From Carboxylicivirga linearis (GTDB lineage Bacteria; Bacteroidota; Bacteroidia; Bacteroidales; Marinilabiliaceae): a DNA stretch of 64,000 nt. The stretch spans positions 44,961 to 108,960 of the forward strand of contig NZ_JAGUCO010000019.1 of NCBI RefSeq assembly GCF_018271995.1, read 5' to 3'. The translations under genes were made by a program, and so were the position numbers. The notes beneath the pieces were generated by a model, which saw only the letters and a list, made by a program, of their open reading frames with translations, did no database searches and was not told the DNA's origin. Of this stretch, positions 14,720-23,697 are shown one piece after another. The first letter of the stretch is position 1. Each line of letters begins with the position of its first letter.

Positions 14720-17599
14720 TTATGCTTCAGTTTCGATGTTTATATTCACCAATGTACCGTTGGTTGATGAATCCTGTTGCTTGCGGTCATTCACTTCAAA
14801 AGTAATTTCCTTCCGGTATTTCTGCATTATCAAATCCATTCTTTTTTGTGTTAAATACATTCCTTTTCCGTTTGATTGAGTTGATGATTGATTGACTTTA
14901 TCAGATAAGCCGACTCCATTATCGCTAATACAAATCCTTAATTGATTTTGATTGATCTTAGTAATGGAAACATCGATTCTTCCCAATTCTTTTAATTCGG
15001 CAATGCCATGCAAAATTGCATTTTCGACAAAGGGCTGAATCAGCATCACAGGAATTTCGGTATTATAAAGGTCAATAGCCGGATCAATCTCAATATGGAA
15101 GGTGAATTTATGTCGAAGGTGTTCGAGCTCCAGATATTTTTGAATGGTATCCAGTTCATTCTCCAGTGAAGTAAATTCTTCCTCGGCCTGATACAATACC
15201 TTACGCATTAACTTAGCAAAGCTGGATAAAAATAAGTTGGCCTTCTTGTTTTCGTTATGATTCACCAAGAACTGGATGGAGTTCATAGCATTAAATAAAA
15301 AGTGAGGATTCAATTGCGAACGCACAGCACTTATTTGCCATTCCAGCTTTTGTCTTTGCATAGCTTCTTTACGTTTGATATTACGCGTAATTGCAATGCT
15401 AGCAACTACAATAATTGCAAAAACCAACAAAGCCACCAAAAGAACACTATACAGTGTTCTTTTAGAAATAGATGCTTCGTAGGCTGAGAAGTCGGTTTGT
15501 TGAATGATTTTCTTTACTTCATTTAAGAAGTGATCCAGACCACTATCATCAATGGCTCCACTAAATATTATAATACCATCTGGATTAACTAGGAAATAAG
15601 GTAAGCCATATTCCATCTTAAATTGGTTTAGTTCATCAATGCTCCAATCGGGATTAGAAACTAAAATACCTTTGGGTTGGTGTTCTTTAATGTATTCTTT
15701 AATCTTTTCTTCATCGGGTGTTACAAATACAGTAATTAGCTCAAATTGCTTATCATCCATCTCAGCTTTTAGCTTTTGATAAGCTTCCAGGGTTTTCTGC
15801 TCGTCTTCATATTCAATATTTATGAATAGTAATTGTATATATTTTCCTTTTAGATCATTGGTTGATAAATGCTTTCCATCGATTGTAGTAAAAGTTACTT
15901 CTGGCAATTTTTGGTTGGCCCCCAAATTAACCCGGTTAGCATATAAATCATTTAAAAGGGTATAAAACTCCGATTGCCAATATTGCTTTTTATATTCCTG
16001 AAAAAGGTGATTACCAATTTGGGTATCGTTGCTTTTAAGGGCTTGCCAAACAATATCGGTTTGAGCCAGATATTTAGCTTCTCTTGATAGTAGCATCTCA
16101 GCCAGATAGAATTTCTCTTGTTCATGTAGGGTTCTGTTTTGATAATACCCTTTCATAATCAAGGCTTTTCTATATATATAATCTTTAACAACTGTTCGAT
16201 TGTAAAAAGAAGTGATACAAGAGTGTATTGTTAAATCTACATCATTAAATAAAATTTCAAAAGAGGCAGGGTTTACATTGCCTTGATTGTGGTAGTAGTA
16301 ATAATGTATTAGATGATTTAGGTTACCATAATATATATCTGCTTCTAAATGTTGATGTGCCCATTCGCTAATTTGCCCTTCAAATTTATCAATATAGGCA
16401 AGTTGTTCGTTGGTTTTTACCTCACATAATTGTTTTGTTTTATGTTCATCCCATTCCTTACTGATGTTGAGGTCGTGTTTTATTAGGTAATTCTTCAGTT
16501 TGTTTTTTAATGCACCTTTTCCTGTAAAATAGATACTATCGTTATTGATGTTTATGCTAATGCTATCTCCCGGTTCTAACAATAGATTACAAAAAGATGA
16601 ATTACTAACAGGGCCGTCTTTTAGAACCATATTAAGGGCTATGGGGCGCGACAAGTCTTGAGTGGTTGAATAGGTTTTTCCCTTTTTTAGGTCAATTCTC
16701 CATTTAAAAATGTCTCGCTCAATAAAATAGTTATTAATCAGATAAGCATTCAATTCGTTCCCTTTATAATCATCAGAAACATTTGCTATTAGCGTAACAG
16801 TTTTATGGGGTGCATAAGGTTGTATTGTAACAGCCTGATCCAATTTATATGAATCGGAAACTACTTTGTATGTTGACGAAAGACGGTATGATGTTTCTGA
16901 AGGCAGGCCTGTTTTATGAATCAAGGTTAATGTCCCTTTTATATCTTCTTTTTCTAAATGACTTCCGTATGGGGTTTCCTCAGTTTTTTTAGAAAGCAAA
17001 ATGCTGTCTGCTATAAATTGATAGTTTAATTTGTATTGGTTTTTATGTGAGGTGTTTAGATAGGACAGATTGCTTGTTTTTACATCTGGTACATTCCAGC
17101 AGGTAAAAACATTTTCAATCAACTTTTGTAATTTAATTTCATGCTGCTGATAATACATTAACAATTGCATTTTTTTCAGCAAATCTTCTGCTGCAAAATC
17201 ATTGCTTCGCTTTTGAACAATATCTTCCGGAAGATGTAGGTTAGAAATTTTTCTGTTTTTAGTTATCTGAAATGAAACAGGAATACGCAATAAAGGGGAT
17301 TCAAACTCATTATAATAACCATATTGAGTGTCAAAATTTTTAGATGTATTGTTTGTTTTGTGACGATCTATTTGAATTTCCATTGAATACACTTCTTGCT
17401 TTAAGTCTTTAACATGAAAGGTGAACCAATAGATTTGCTCATTATTAGCATCATCTAAATTCATGTATTTGCATTTATAAGAGAATGTATCTCCTTTTTT
17501 TAATCTTAAGGGAGGAAGTTTAGCATTTTGTGCCTGTATGCAAACAAACAGAGATAGAAAATAAACAAGTAAGCTTGTTTTTAGAATTAGGTTTTTCAT
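14720..17599 (-). CDS. LytS-type sensor histidine kinase with periplasmic thioredoxin-fold domain
   Basis: This is a membrane sensor kinase. I use the ATG at 17599, which starts directly with a signal peptide (MKNLILKTSLLVYFLSLF); the longer frame from 17641 adds 14 unlikely residues. About 550 residues of unclassified periplasmic sequence come first. A thioredoxin/AhpC-TSA-like domain follows (about 560-700: LPEVTFTTIDGKHLSTNDLKGK … YGLPYFLVNPDG), then one membrane helix (about 716-738), a His_kinase domain with the phosphoacceptor in RSQLNPHFLFNAMNS (about 765), and a GHKL ATPase domain (NAILHG, ISDNGVGLS). The place where TlpA proteins carry CxxC reads FINIEYEDEQ, with no cysteine, so the domain cannot do thiol exchange and is probably a ligand-sensing relic. 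It is coupled to the LytTR regulator. Confidence 0.88.
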   Translation of the reverse strand: MKNLILKTSLLVYFLSLFVCIQAQNAKLPPLRLKKGDTFSYKCKYMNLDDANNEQIYWFTFHVKDLKQEVYSMEIQIDRHKTNNTSKNFDTQYGYYNEFESPLLRIPVSFQITKNRKISNLHLPEDIVQKRSNDFAAEDLLKKMQLLMYYQQHEIKLQKLIENVFTCWNVPDVKTSNLSYLNTSHKNQYKLNYQFIADSILLSKKTEETPYGSHLEKEDIKGTLTLIHKTGLPSETSYRLSSTYKVVSDSYKLDQAVTIQPYAPHKTVTLIANVSDDYKGNELNAYLINNYFIERDIFKWRIDLKKGKTYSTTQDLSRPIALNMVLKDGPVSNSSFCNLLLEPGDSISININNDSIYFTGKGALKNKLKNYLIKHDLNISKEWDEHKTKQLCEVKTNEQLAYIDKFEGQISEWAHQHLEADIYYGNLNHLIHYYYYHNQGNVNPASFEILFNDVDLTIHSCITSFYNRTVVKDYIYRKALIMKGYYQNRTLHEQEKFYLAEMLLSREAKYLAQTDIVWQALKSNDTQIGNHLFQEYKKQYWQSEFYTLLNDLYANRVNLGANQKLPEVTFTTIDGKHLSTNDLKGKYIQLLFINIEYEDEQKTLEAYQKLKAEMDDKQFELITVFVTPDEEKIKEYIKEHQPKGILVSNPDWSIDELNQFKMEYGLPYFLVNPDGIIIFSGAIDDSGLDHFLNEVKKIIQQTDFSAYEASISKRTLYSVLLVALLVFAIIVVASIAITRNIKRKEAMQRQKLEWQISAVRSQLNPHFLFNAMNSIQFLVNHNENKKANLFLSSFAKLMRKVLYQAEEEFTSLENELDTIQKYLELEHLRHKFTFHIEIDPAIDLYNTEIPVMLIQPFVENAILHGIAELKELGRIDVSITKINQNQLRICISDNGVGLSDKVNQSSTQSNGKGMYLTQKRMDLIMQKYRKEITFEVNDRKQQDSSTNGTLVNINIETEA

Positions 17600-17831
17600 A
17601 AGTAACAATATTAATGAATAATTAGAATTATCACTTACCAAGCTGTCTATTTTACTGAATTATATTGGAGGTAAACTAGAATTTGGTTAAGGTAGGTTAG
17701 AGTTTGGTAATACAAGGATAAAAGAACTGGTTGACTCTATGTATGGGTTACGATTATTTATGTTACTGGTATTTCAGCACGGTATATCCGAAAAAGAAGA
17801 TAAAATTGACATAAAAGAGCAAATTCAAATT

Positions 17832-17933
17832 AGATACGCATCTAAAGGTCGCGAGATGCATATCTAAAGGTATACCAGATGCGCATCTAATACCCCACGA
17901 GATGCGTATCTCATGAGGACGAGATGCGCATCA
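17832..17933. repeat. Array of five 12-bp palindromes with 22-23 bp period
   Basis: Five copies of a dyad close to AGATGCGCATCT begin at 17832, 17854, 17877, 17900 and 17922; the third is a perfect palindrome and the others differ by one or two bases. Start-to-start spacing is 22, 23, 23 and 22 bp. The array lies about 230 bp upstream of the histidine kinase start and 155 bp downstream of larE. The regular phasing looks like a multimeric protein-binding site; a decayed repeat element is the alternative. Confidence 0.8.
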
Positions 17934-18087
17934 TTTTTAACTTTGATTAAAATCTTACGGAAAAGTATAAAAAAGACAATATCAAAAGGTGTAATCCTCC
18001 TACAAATATTTACCTCATTTGATTACACTCAATGCAATGGGTAAACTTATGTTATGGGGTAATGATTGCAATTAGTGTACAATAAAA

Positions 18088-18909
18088 TTACTCCCTTACC
18101 ACTTTAAAACCCAAAGCCCGGTTTAGTTTGCCTGATATCAAACCTTCTTTGTCTATTTCAATATCAGTAAAGCCCCACTCCATAAAACTTGTTTTGAGTT
18201 TATTTGATAAGGCTATCAATTTTTCCATTTCTTCAGGTTGAACTTCCAGTTTGGCAACTCCTTTATAATATCGAACCCGGCAATCAGCAAAGCCATATGA
18301 GTTCAATAGGTTTTCACCAACTTCCACCATATTTAGTTTGTTAATGGTAATGGCTGTTCCGTAAGGAAAACGGCTGCTCAAGCAAGGTGAGGCAGGTTTA
18401 TTCCATATTTTTAGGTTGTAATGACGGGCGATTGCTCTGATGGTTTCTTTATTGATATTGCAATCCATCAACGGACTAAGGGCATTGTTTTCTTTGGCAG
18501 CTTCCAAACCCGGACGATAATCACCTTTATCATCGGCATTGTTACCATTAACCATTGTAAATTCAGGGTATTCCTCATTTCTGAGTTTTATCATGGCTTC
18601 GTACAGGAAGGTTTTGCAGAAATAACAACGATTGTCAGGGTTAGATGCATAATTGTTATCCACTATTGGGTCGGATTTAAGAATATGGTAAGAGATATCA
18701 TACGACTCACAGAATTCAATAGCTTCCTGAAGGTCTTTTCGTTTTAAACTGGATGAATCCGAAATAACGGCCAGTACATCTTTTTTGTCTTTAAATAAAC
18801 GAGCCATGTAGGCGACCAGACTGGAGTCAACACCTCCGGAAAGGGCAATCATAATCTGTTGATGATTCGAAAACCAGTTTTGTAACTCAGAAATTGATCT
18901 GTCTATCAT
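18088..18909 (-). CDS. larE: ATP-dependent sacrificial sulfur transferase LarE
   Basis: This 273-residue PP-loop enzyme adds sulfur to the nicotinic-acid-derived precursor of the nickel-pincer nucleotide cofactor of lactate racemase and related enzymes. The PP-loop IALSGGVDSSL spans residues 21-31, and the cofactor-substrate region VNGNNADD lies near 120. Cys176 in PASPCLSSRFPYG matches the position of the sacrificial cysteine of Lactiplantibacillus LarE. Cys95 and Cys98 (CYFC) are extra, so a cluster-assisted mechanism as in some LarE proteins is possible. LarB, LarC and LarA are not in the window. It is divergent from hydG with a 196-bp gap. Confidence 0.92.
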   Translation of the reverse strand: MIDRSISELQNWFSNHQQIMIALSGGVDSSLVAYMARLFKDKKDVLAVISDSSSLKRKDLQEAIEFCESYDISYHILKSDPIVDNNYASNPDNRCYFCKTFLYEAMIKLRNEEYPEFTMVNGNNADDKGDYRPGLEAAKENNALSPLMDCNINKETIRAIARHYNLKIWNKPASPCLSSRFPYGTAITINKLNMVEVGENLLNSYGFADCRVRYYKGVAKLEVQPEEMEKLIALSNKLKTSFMEWGFTDIEIDKEGLISGKLNRALGFKVVRE

Positions 18910-19028
18910 ATTAAATATCTCTTGTTTTGAAATAAGGTTTGTTGGAGCGGTTTGTTCAAAGATGTGATAAATCTCCTGTTTTATGTATAAATTATTGAAG
19001 AAATTTATCCTTATTAATTAAGTAGTAT

Positions 19029-19061
19029 GTTGCCTGAATTAGTAGAATAATCCTAATTTTG
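19029..19061 (+). promoter_or_regulatory. Putative Bacteroidota-type promoter of hydG
   Basis: A -33-like GTTG at 19029-19032 and an exact TAnnTTTG -7 element (TAATTTTG, 19054-19061) are 21 bp apart and end 44 bp before the hydG start. Confidence 0.6.
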
Positions 19062-19105
19062 TAGAGCTAACAAGGGCGAATAACTGATCTATAAAAAACA
19101 ACGCC

Positions 19106-20539
19106 ATGTCCATTATATACCATCCGCAACAATATGCTATTCCTGATAGAGCAATGGAGAATTTCATTGATAGCGATGAGATTTGGAGCTTTATTAAACA
19201 AAATGAAAATCCAACCATTGAGCAGGTCGAAAGGGTTATACAACGATCGTTAGATAAAAACAGGCTAACATTGGAAGAGACGGCCATTTTGGTTAATGCC
19301 AGAGCGCCTGAAATGGTGGATCGTATTAAAGCGGCGGCGCGTGAATTAAAAGAGCGTGTGTATGGGAAGCGTATTGTGTTGTTTGCGCCTTTGTATATTG
19401 GAAATTTATGTATCAACGATTGTACCTATTGTGGATTTCGAACTTCCAATAAAAATCAGGAGCGCATGACGCTGACCAATGAGGATTTGATTGATCAGGT
19501 GGTTGCATTGGAAGATCATGGTCATAAAAGATTGATTTTAGTTTATGGTGAGCATCCGAAATACAATGCTGAATTTATTGCTGATACGGTAAAAACTGTA
19601 TATGGCGTAAAGAATAAAAACGGTGAAATTCGCAGGGTGAATATCAATGCTGCACCATTGGATATTGAAGGATTCAAAACCGTAAAAGAGGCTGGTATTG
19701 GAACCTATCAGATATTTCAGGAGACTTATCATCGCGAGACCTATGAAAAGGTACATAAATCAGGAACTAAAAAGCACTACGACTGGCGAATCGCCGGATT
19801 GGATCGTGCACAGGAAGCTGGAATTGACGATGTGGGTATCGGTGCTTTATTGGGCTTGTACGACTGGCGTTTTGAGGTATTGAGTTTGTTGCGACACGTT
19901 AATCATTTTGAGGCTGTATATAATGTTGGTCCGCACACAATCTCTTTCCCACGTATTAAATCAGCTTCTGGTTTTGAGGTGGATAAGAAATACGATGTCA
20001 GTGATGAAGATTTCACTCGTTTGGTAGCTATTTTGCGCCTGGCTGTTCCTTATACAGGTTTGATTCTAACTGCTCGAGAACCGGGTTATATCCGTGATGA
20101 GATTATGGAGTTTGGAGTATCTCAGATAGATGGAGGTACCAATATTGAGATGAAGGGGTATACCAGCCATAAAGAGCAACAGGATCTTGATTTGGAGCAA
20201 TTTGAAATTGGAGATAACCGATCGTTGAATGAGATAATGGACGATTTGGTTGGAAAAGGGTATATTCCATCTTTTTGCACCGCTTGTTATCGTTTAAACC
20301 GTACGGGTGAGCATTTTATGGAATTCTCAGTGCCAGGGTTTATCAAGCGTTTTTGTCAGCCAAATGCCATGCTTACTCTGGCCGAATACCTGGAAGATTA
20401 TGCCCCGGCAGCAACTAAAGAAAAAGGATATCAACTCATTCAGGATAACCTTGCATCATATGAAGATGAGCAGTTTAAAGATAAACTAGTTGACCGCTTA
20501 GACAGAATCAAAAAAGGAGAGAGGGATTTGTATTTCTAA
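19106..20539 (+). CDS. hydG: [FeFe]-hydrogenase H-cluster maturase HydG
   Basis: This 477-residue radical SAM tyrosine lyase makes the CO and CN ligands of the H-cluster. The radical SAM motif is CINDCTYC (about residue 97), inside the family-typical LYIGNLCINDCTYCGFR. The auxiliary cluster motif near the C-terminus is CTAC followed after 22 residues by Cys (CX2CX22C), which separates HydG from the tyrosine lyase ThiH. Length is standard. It is monocistronic here, 8.5 kb from the structural hydrogenase genes, with no hydE or hydF nearby. A clear -7 promoter element precedes it. It should mature HydA at 8944-10710. Confidence 0.96.
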   Translation: MSIIYHPQQYAIPDRAMENFIDSDEIWSFIKQNENPTIEQVERVIQRSLDKNRLTLEETAILVNARAPEMVDRIKAAARELKERVYGKRIVLFAPLYIGNLCINDCTYCGFRTSNKNQERMTLTNEDLIDQVVALEDHGHKRLILVYGEHPKYNAEFIADTVKTVYGVKNKNGEIRRVNINAAPLDIEGFKTVKEAGIGTYQIFQETYHRETYEKVHKSGTKKHYDWRIAGLDRAQEAGIDDVGIGALLGLYDWRFEVLSLLRHVNHFEAVYNVGPHTISFPRIKSASGFEVDKKYDVSDEDFTRLVAILRLAVPYTGLILTAREPGYIRDEIMEFGVSQIDGGTNIEMKGYTSHKEQQDLDLEQFEIGDNRSLNEIMDDLVGKGYIPSFCTACYRLNRTGEHFMEFSVPGFIKRFCQPNAMLTLAEYLEDYAPAATKEKGYQLIQDNLASYEDEQFKDKLVDRLDRIKKGERDLYF

Positions 20540-20640
20540 ACTAGTCTGAAGACAGGAGACCGAAGATCGAAGTAATTTCTTGATTCAGACAAGGTGACTA
20601 TTGCAAATTGACTATGTAGTTATTGCTTACTATAATTGAA

Positions 20641-20725
20641 GTCCCGGCAGGGACGTCTGTAACAGCATAGTACGTAAGTGCTATGAATGTTTAAGATGGG
20701 ATTAAAGCCCGGAGGGCTGTCTGTA
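20641..20725. repeat. Short hairpin cluster with a repeated downstream tag
   Basis: Three hairpins lie in the 271-bp hydG-TonB spacer: GTCCC-GGCA-GGGAC (20641-20654), a CATAGTAC/GTGCTATG stem with GTAA loop (about 20667-20686), and AGCCC-GGA-GGGCT (20706-20718). The first and third are each followed by the same GTCTGTAA tag. They resemble the hairpins at 31.4 and 34.2 kb, but no clear flanking inverted repeat is seen. The rest of the spacer is word-like AT-rich sequence. Confidence 0.65.
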
Positions 20726-20810
20726 ATAATGTTGAATTGTTAATTTGTGGAGTTGTTTAATTGAAAATTTACAGTTTAACAAATGTACGACTCAACAGTT
20801 AAACAATCTT

Positions 20811-23261
20811 CTAAAACTCTACTGCCAACTTTACATTAATCCTTCTTGATGTCAAATAATTAGGAACCGCATACTGTCGATTATGAACATCATTCACCCA
20901 AGTATACGAAATGGTGTTGTTGATATTAAACAAGTTGAATACTTCCAGACTTAAGAATGCATTTTTAATGGCTTTACTTCTTGTTATCTTGTGATAAATA
21001 TTCATCAAATCCTTTGAGAAACCAATATCAACACGTCGGTAGCTGGGCATACGATGGGTTGCCTTATATCTCTCTGATTGTGGAGGCCCAAATGGTAAAC
21101 CAGTTCCAAATAGTAAATTCAGATTTACAGTAAAAGTTGGATTGTTGGGTAGATAGTCCTGAAAGAACAATGAGAAATTAACTCTTTGGTCTGATGGGCG
21201 AGGGATGTAACCCGGGTAAACAACATGCTCAACTCCATTTTTATCTGTGGTGATATATGAATCATCCAGAATATCCTCTTCCGTTTTCATAATGGATAGG
21301 TTAGCCCATGATTCAATTCCCTTTACAAACTCACCATTAATTTTAAAATCGATACCGGTGGCATAACCTTTGGCATTATTCTCACCTGCATATCGTATCC
21401 GTACGTTATCAATCTGGTAAGGATTTATATCTGTAAGGTGCTTATAATAAGCTTCAGTAGTAAAAGTAAATTTACGTTCTTTTATATCGAATATTTTATC
21501 ATATCCGGCCACAAATTGAACTGATTTTTGCGATTTGATATCATAGTTCAGTTCACCTTCCGGAGTTCTTATTTCTCGATAAAAAGGCGATTGGTAATAT
21601 ATTCCGGTGGCAAAACGGTATCGTGTTTTAGGATTTTCAGAAGGATGATACAAAGCATTCAAACGGGGGCTGAGTAGAAATTCATTGTTGAAGTCCCAAA
21701 AGCTGGCTCTTACTCCGGCATTGATAATGAAAATACCGCTGTTGGTTTCCAGTGTAAATTCATCCTGCAAATATCCGGTAACCCTGTTGGTGTTGGTATG
21801 CAGGTTGGCATTTAATGAGTATTGTAATATCAGCTCAGTATCAGTAACAGGAATGGAATAACCAGCTGAATCGCGCATTTCCCACTCGTTGATACGATCT
21901 TTGAATCGCTCATTCTGATATTTAGCTTCCCACGATAGTAAATGATTATCCAATTGATGTTTACCTTGTACAGCCACATTTTGTATTATTCCCAAAAGGT
22001 CGTTTCGGGCATGTTCAATATTGGTTCCCACCCCAACATTTGTAACCGGATCGGATATTGAAGGTGAAGAACCGTCTAATCCTTCCAAATCCTGCAGCCA
22101 GTATTGCCCCATTATATCATATGTTTCTTCTTCGTAGGTGCGGTAACCCATAGCAGTAATCTTAATCTGATTATATGCATCAGGGTTGTACTTAAAAGAA
22201 AAGGCTCCTAATCCGGTCTGAAATATATCGTGTTCCTGACCTTCAAAATAAACTCTCAGGTTTTTAGCTTCGTTAATGGTTCCAAAAACAGTGTTTCTGT
22301 CAACTGGAATAAAATCGTAGGCATTGTATGAATAATACCCTAAAGCTTCCAGTTTTAACTTATCTGTTAACCGGTAAGTTAGAAAGGTTTGGGCATCAAA
22401 AAAAGTAGGATTGTAATCACCCGTTACATCCAGTGTTCCTAATAGATATTTGTTAGTTTTATAGCGAACACCTGCAATAGCACTCAGTTTATTGTCTTTT
22501 GAACTTCCTTCGATGTGACCGGAAGCACCCAGTAAACTTGCAGACAAGCTTCCTTGTAGTTCTTTGGGTTGCTTATATTGCACATCCAGCACCGACGACA
22601 TCTTATCGCCGTACTGAGCTTCGAATCCACCCGGAGAGAATTTTAATGATGATATTAGCTTTGGATTCACAAAGCTCAATCCTTCCTGTTGCCCTGATCT
22701 TATAAGGAAAGGGCGATATATCTCAATATCATTTACATATACCAGATTTTCGTCGTAGTTACCGCCACGCACCCGGTATTGCGAACTCAACTCGTTATTG
22801 GACGAAACACCCATTTGGTTTTTTACTAATCCTTCAATTCCACCGCCTGCAGCATCGGGTAATTGGTCGATTAGTTTGGGATCTATCTTGGTAAAGGACT
22901 GATCTTTAATATTTCCTTCTACCTCAACCTGACCAATTTCCTCGGTTTTTGATTCAAGAGTGATTTTAAGGTTATTAAGTGCGTCAAGGTTATTTATTTC
23001 TATAGTTTTCTCAATAAAACCTATTGAGGTGCATTTTAAAACAAAAGGAGGTTGAGTTTGAGTATTAAATGCAAATTTCCCGTCTTCATCACTTACGGTT
23101 CCTTCACTTGTTTTGGTAATAACAATATTAGCAAATGCCACGGGAGAGCCTAAAGAGTCAACAACTGTTCCTTTTATTTCAATTCTATTTTGCTGGGCAA
23201 TTATATGATGGCTGACAAATAGTTGAAGAACTATAAGTAATAAAAATAGACGTTTTTCCAT
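20811..23261 (-). CDS. TonB-dependent outer-membrane receptor with carboxypeptidase-regulatory N-domain
   Basis: This 816-residue outer-membrane transporter has a signal peptide (about 1-22, ending …HHIIAQ). A CarboxypepD_reg-like beta-sandwich follows (25-110, IEIKGTVVDSLGSPVAFANI), then a plug domain (QLPDAAGGGIEGLVKNQMGVSSNNELSSQYRVRGGNYDEN split across about 135-170) and a 22-strand-type barrel ending in an aromatic C-terminus (INVKLAVEF). No SusD gene is adjacent, so it is more likely a siderophore, cofactor or peptide receptor than a glycan importer. The substrate is unknown. Neighbours (hydG, the Fic pair) give no clue. Confidence 0.88.
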   Translation of the reverse strand: MEKRLFLLLIVLQLFVSHHIIAQQNRIEIKGTVVDSLGSPVAFANIVITKTSEGTVSDEDGKFAFNTQTQPPFVLKCTSIGFIEKTIEINNLDALNNLKITLESKTEEIGQVEVEGNIKDQSFTKIDPKLIDQLPDAAGGGIEGLVKNQMGVSSNNELSSQYRVRGGNYDENLVYVNDIEIYRPFLIRSGQQEGLSFVNPKLISSLKFSPGGFEAQYGDKMSSVLDVQYKQPKELQGSLSASLLGASGHIEGSSKDNKLSAIAGVRYKTNKYLLGTLDVTGDYNPTFFDAQTFLTYRLTDKLKLEALGYYSYNAYDFIPVDRNTVFGTINEAKNLRVYFEGQEHDIFQTGLGAFSFKYNPDAYNQIKITAMGYRTYEEETYDIMGQYWLQDLEGLDGSSPSISDPVTNVGVGTNIEHARNDLLGIIQNVAVQGKHQLDNHLLSWEAKYQNERFKDRINEWEMRDSAGYSIPVTDTELILQYSLNANLHTNTNRVTGYLQDEFTLETNSGIFIINAGVRASFWDFNNEFLLSPRLNALYHPSENPKTRYRFATGIYYQSPFYREIRTPEGELNYDIKSQKSVQFVAGYDKIFDIKERKFTFTTEAYYKHLTDINPYQIDNVRIRYAGENNAKGYATGIDFKINGEFVKGIESWANLSIMKTEEDILDDSYITTDKNGVEHVVYPGYIPRPSDQRVNFSLFFQDYLPNNPTFTVNLNLLFGTGLPFGPPQSERYKATHRMPSYRRVDIGFSKDLMNIYHKITRSKAIKNAFLSLEVFNLFNINNTISYTWVNDVHNRQYAVPNYLTSRRINVKLAVEF

Positions 23262-23367
23262 TGGTGTAAAAATAGGAAGTTAATCCATATAAAAAAAGCA
23301 ACGTTGAAAGGTAAAAAGTATTGCTTGATGCAAGGAAAATAGGGTGTTTTTTTGTAACTTTATGTAT

Positions 23368-23562
23368 ATGAAGAAGCGTGTGATGGATAACCACCCTGAA
23401 TTAAACGAGGAAGATGTAAGATTCAATAAAACAGTTGATTCTGTTGTGTCTTCATTTCAAATTGAAGGAATAGATTTTAGTCCGGAAGAATTAGATGAAA
23501 TGATATCTAATGTTAAGGAGGAGCTTAAACAGAATAAAATAAAATCAGATATAAAAAAATAA
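23368..23562 (+). CDS. VbhA-like Fic antitoxin
   Basis: This is a small 64-residue acidic helical protein. It carries SFQIEG, which fits the Fic-inhibitory motif [S/T]xxxE[G/N]: the Glu reaches into the Fic active site and blocks productive ATP binding. After it comes FSPEELDEMISNV, similar to VbhA-family antitoxins (…SGEELSEE… type). I chose the third in-frame ATG (23368); ATGs at 23344, 23362 and 23383 are also possible. It lies 135 bp from the 3' end of a fic gene on the opposite strand. Partnership with that Fic protein is inferred from motif and proximity; the convergent layout is unusual because such pairs are normally one operon. Confidence 0.72.
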   Translation: MKKRVMDNHPELNEEDVRFNKTVDSVVSSFQIEGIDFSPEELDEMISNVKEELKQNKIKSDIKK

Positions 23563-23697
23563 GAAGTTTATATAGGTTGGGAGCTTTGTTATTGCTAATT
23601 GTGTTTTTTGAAGAATAACCTAATAAAGATAGCAGCTATATAGTATGATGGAAAATTTAATTTTTGGCTTCTGTCTATAAATTAAAGGGCCTTAATA

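Noticed and set aside
17832..17933. Palindrome array as a CRISPR
   Set aside because: The repeat is only 12 bp with 10-11 bp gaps, far below CRISPR repeat and spacer lengths, and no cas genes are present.
20540..20810. Possible CRISPR-like or tRNA structure in the hydG-TonB spacer
   Set aside because: The hairpins are short, of different sequence and not regularly spaced with unique spacers. No cloverleaf with an anticodon stem could be drawn.
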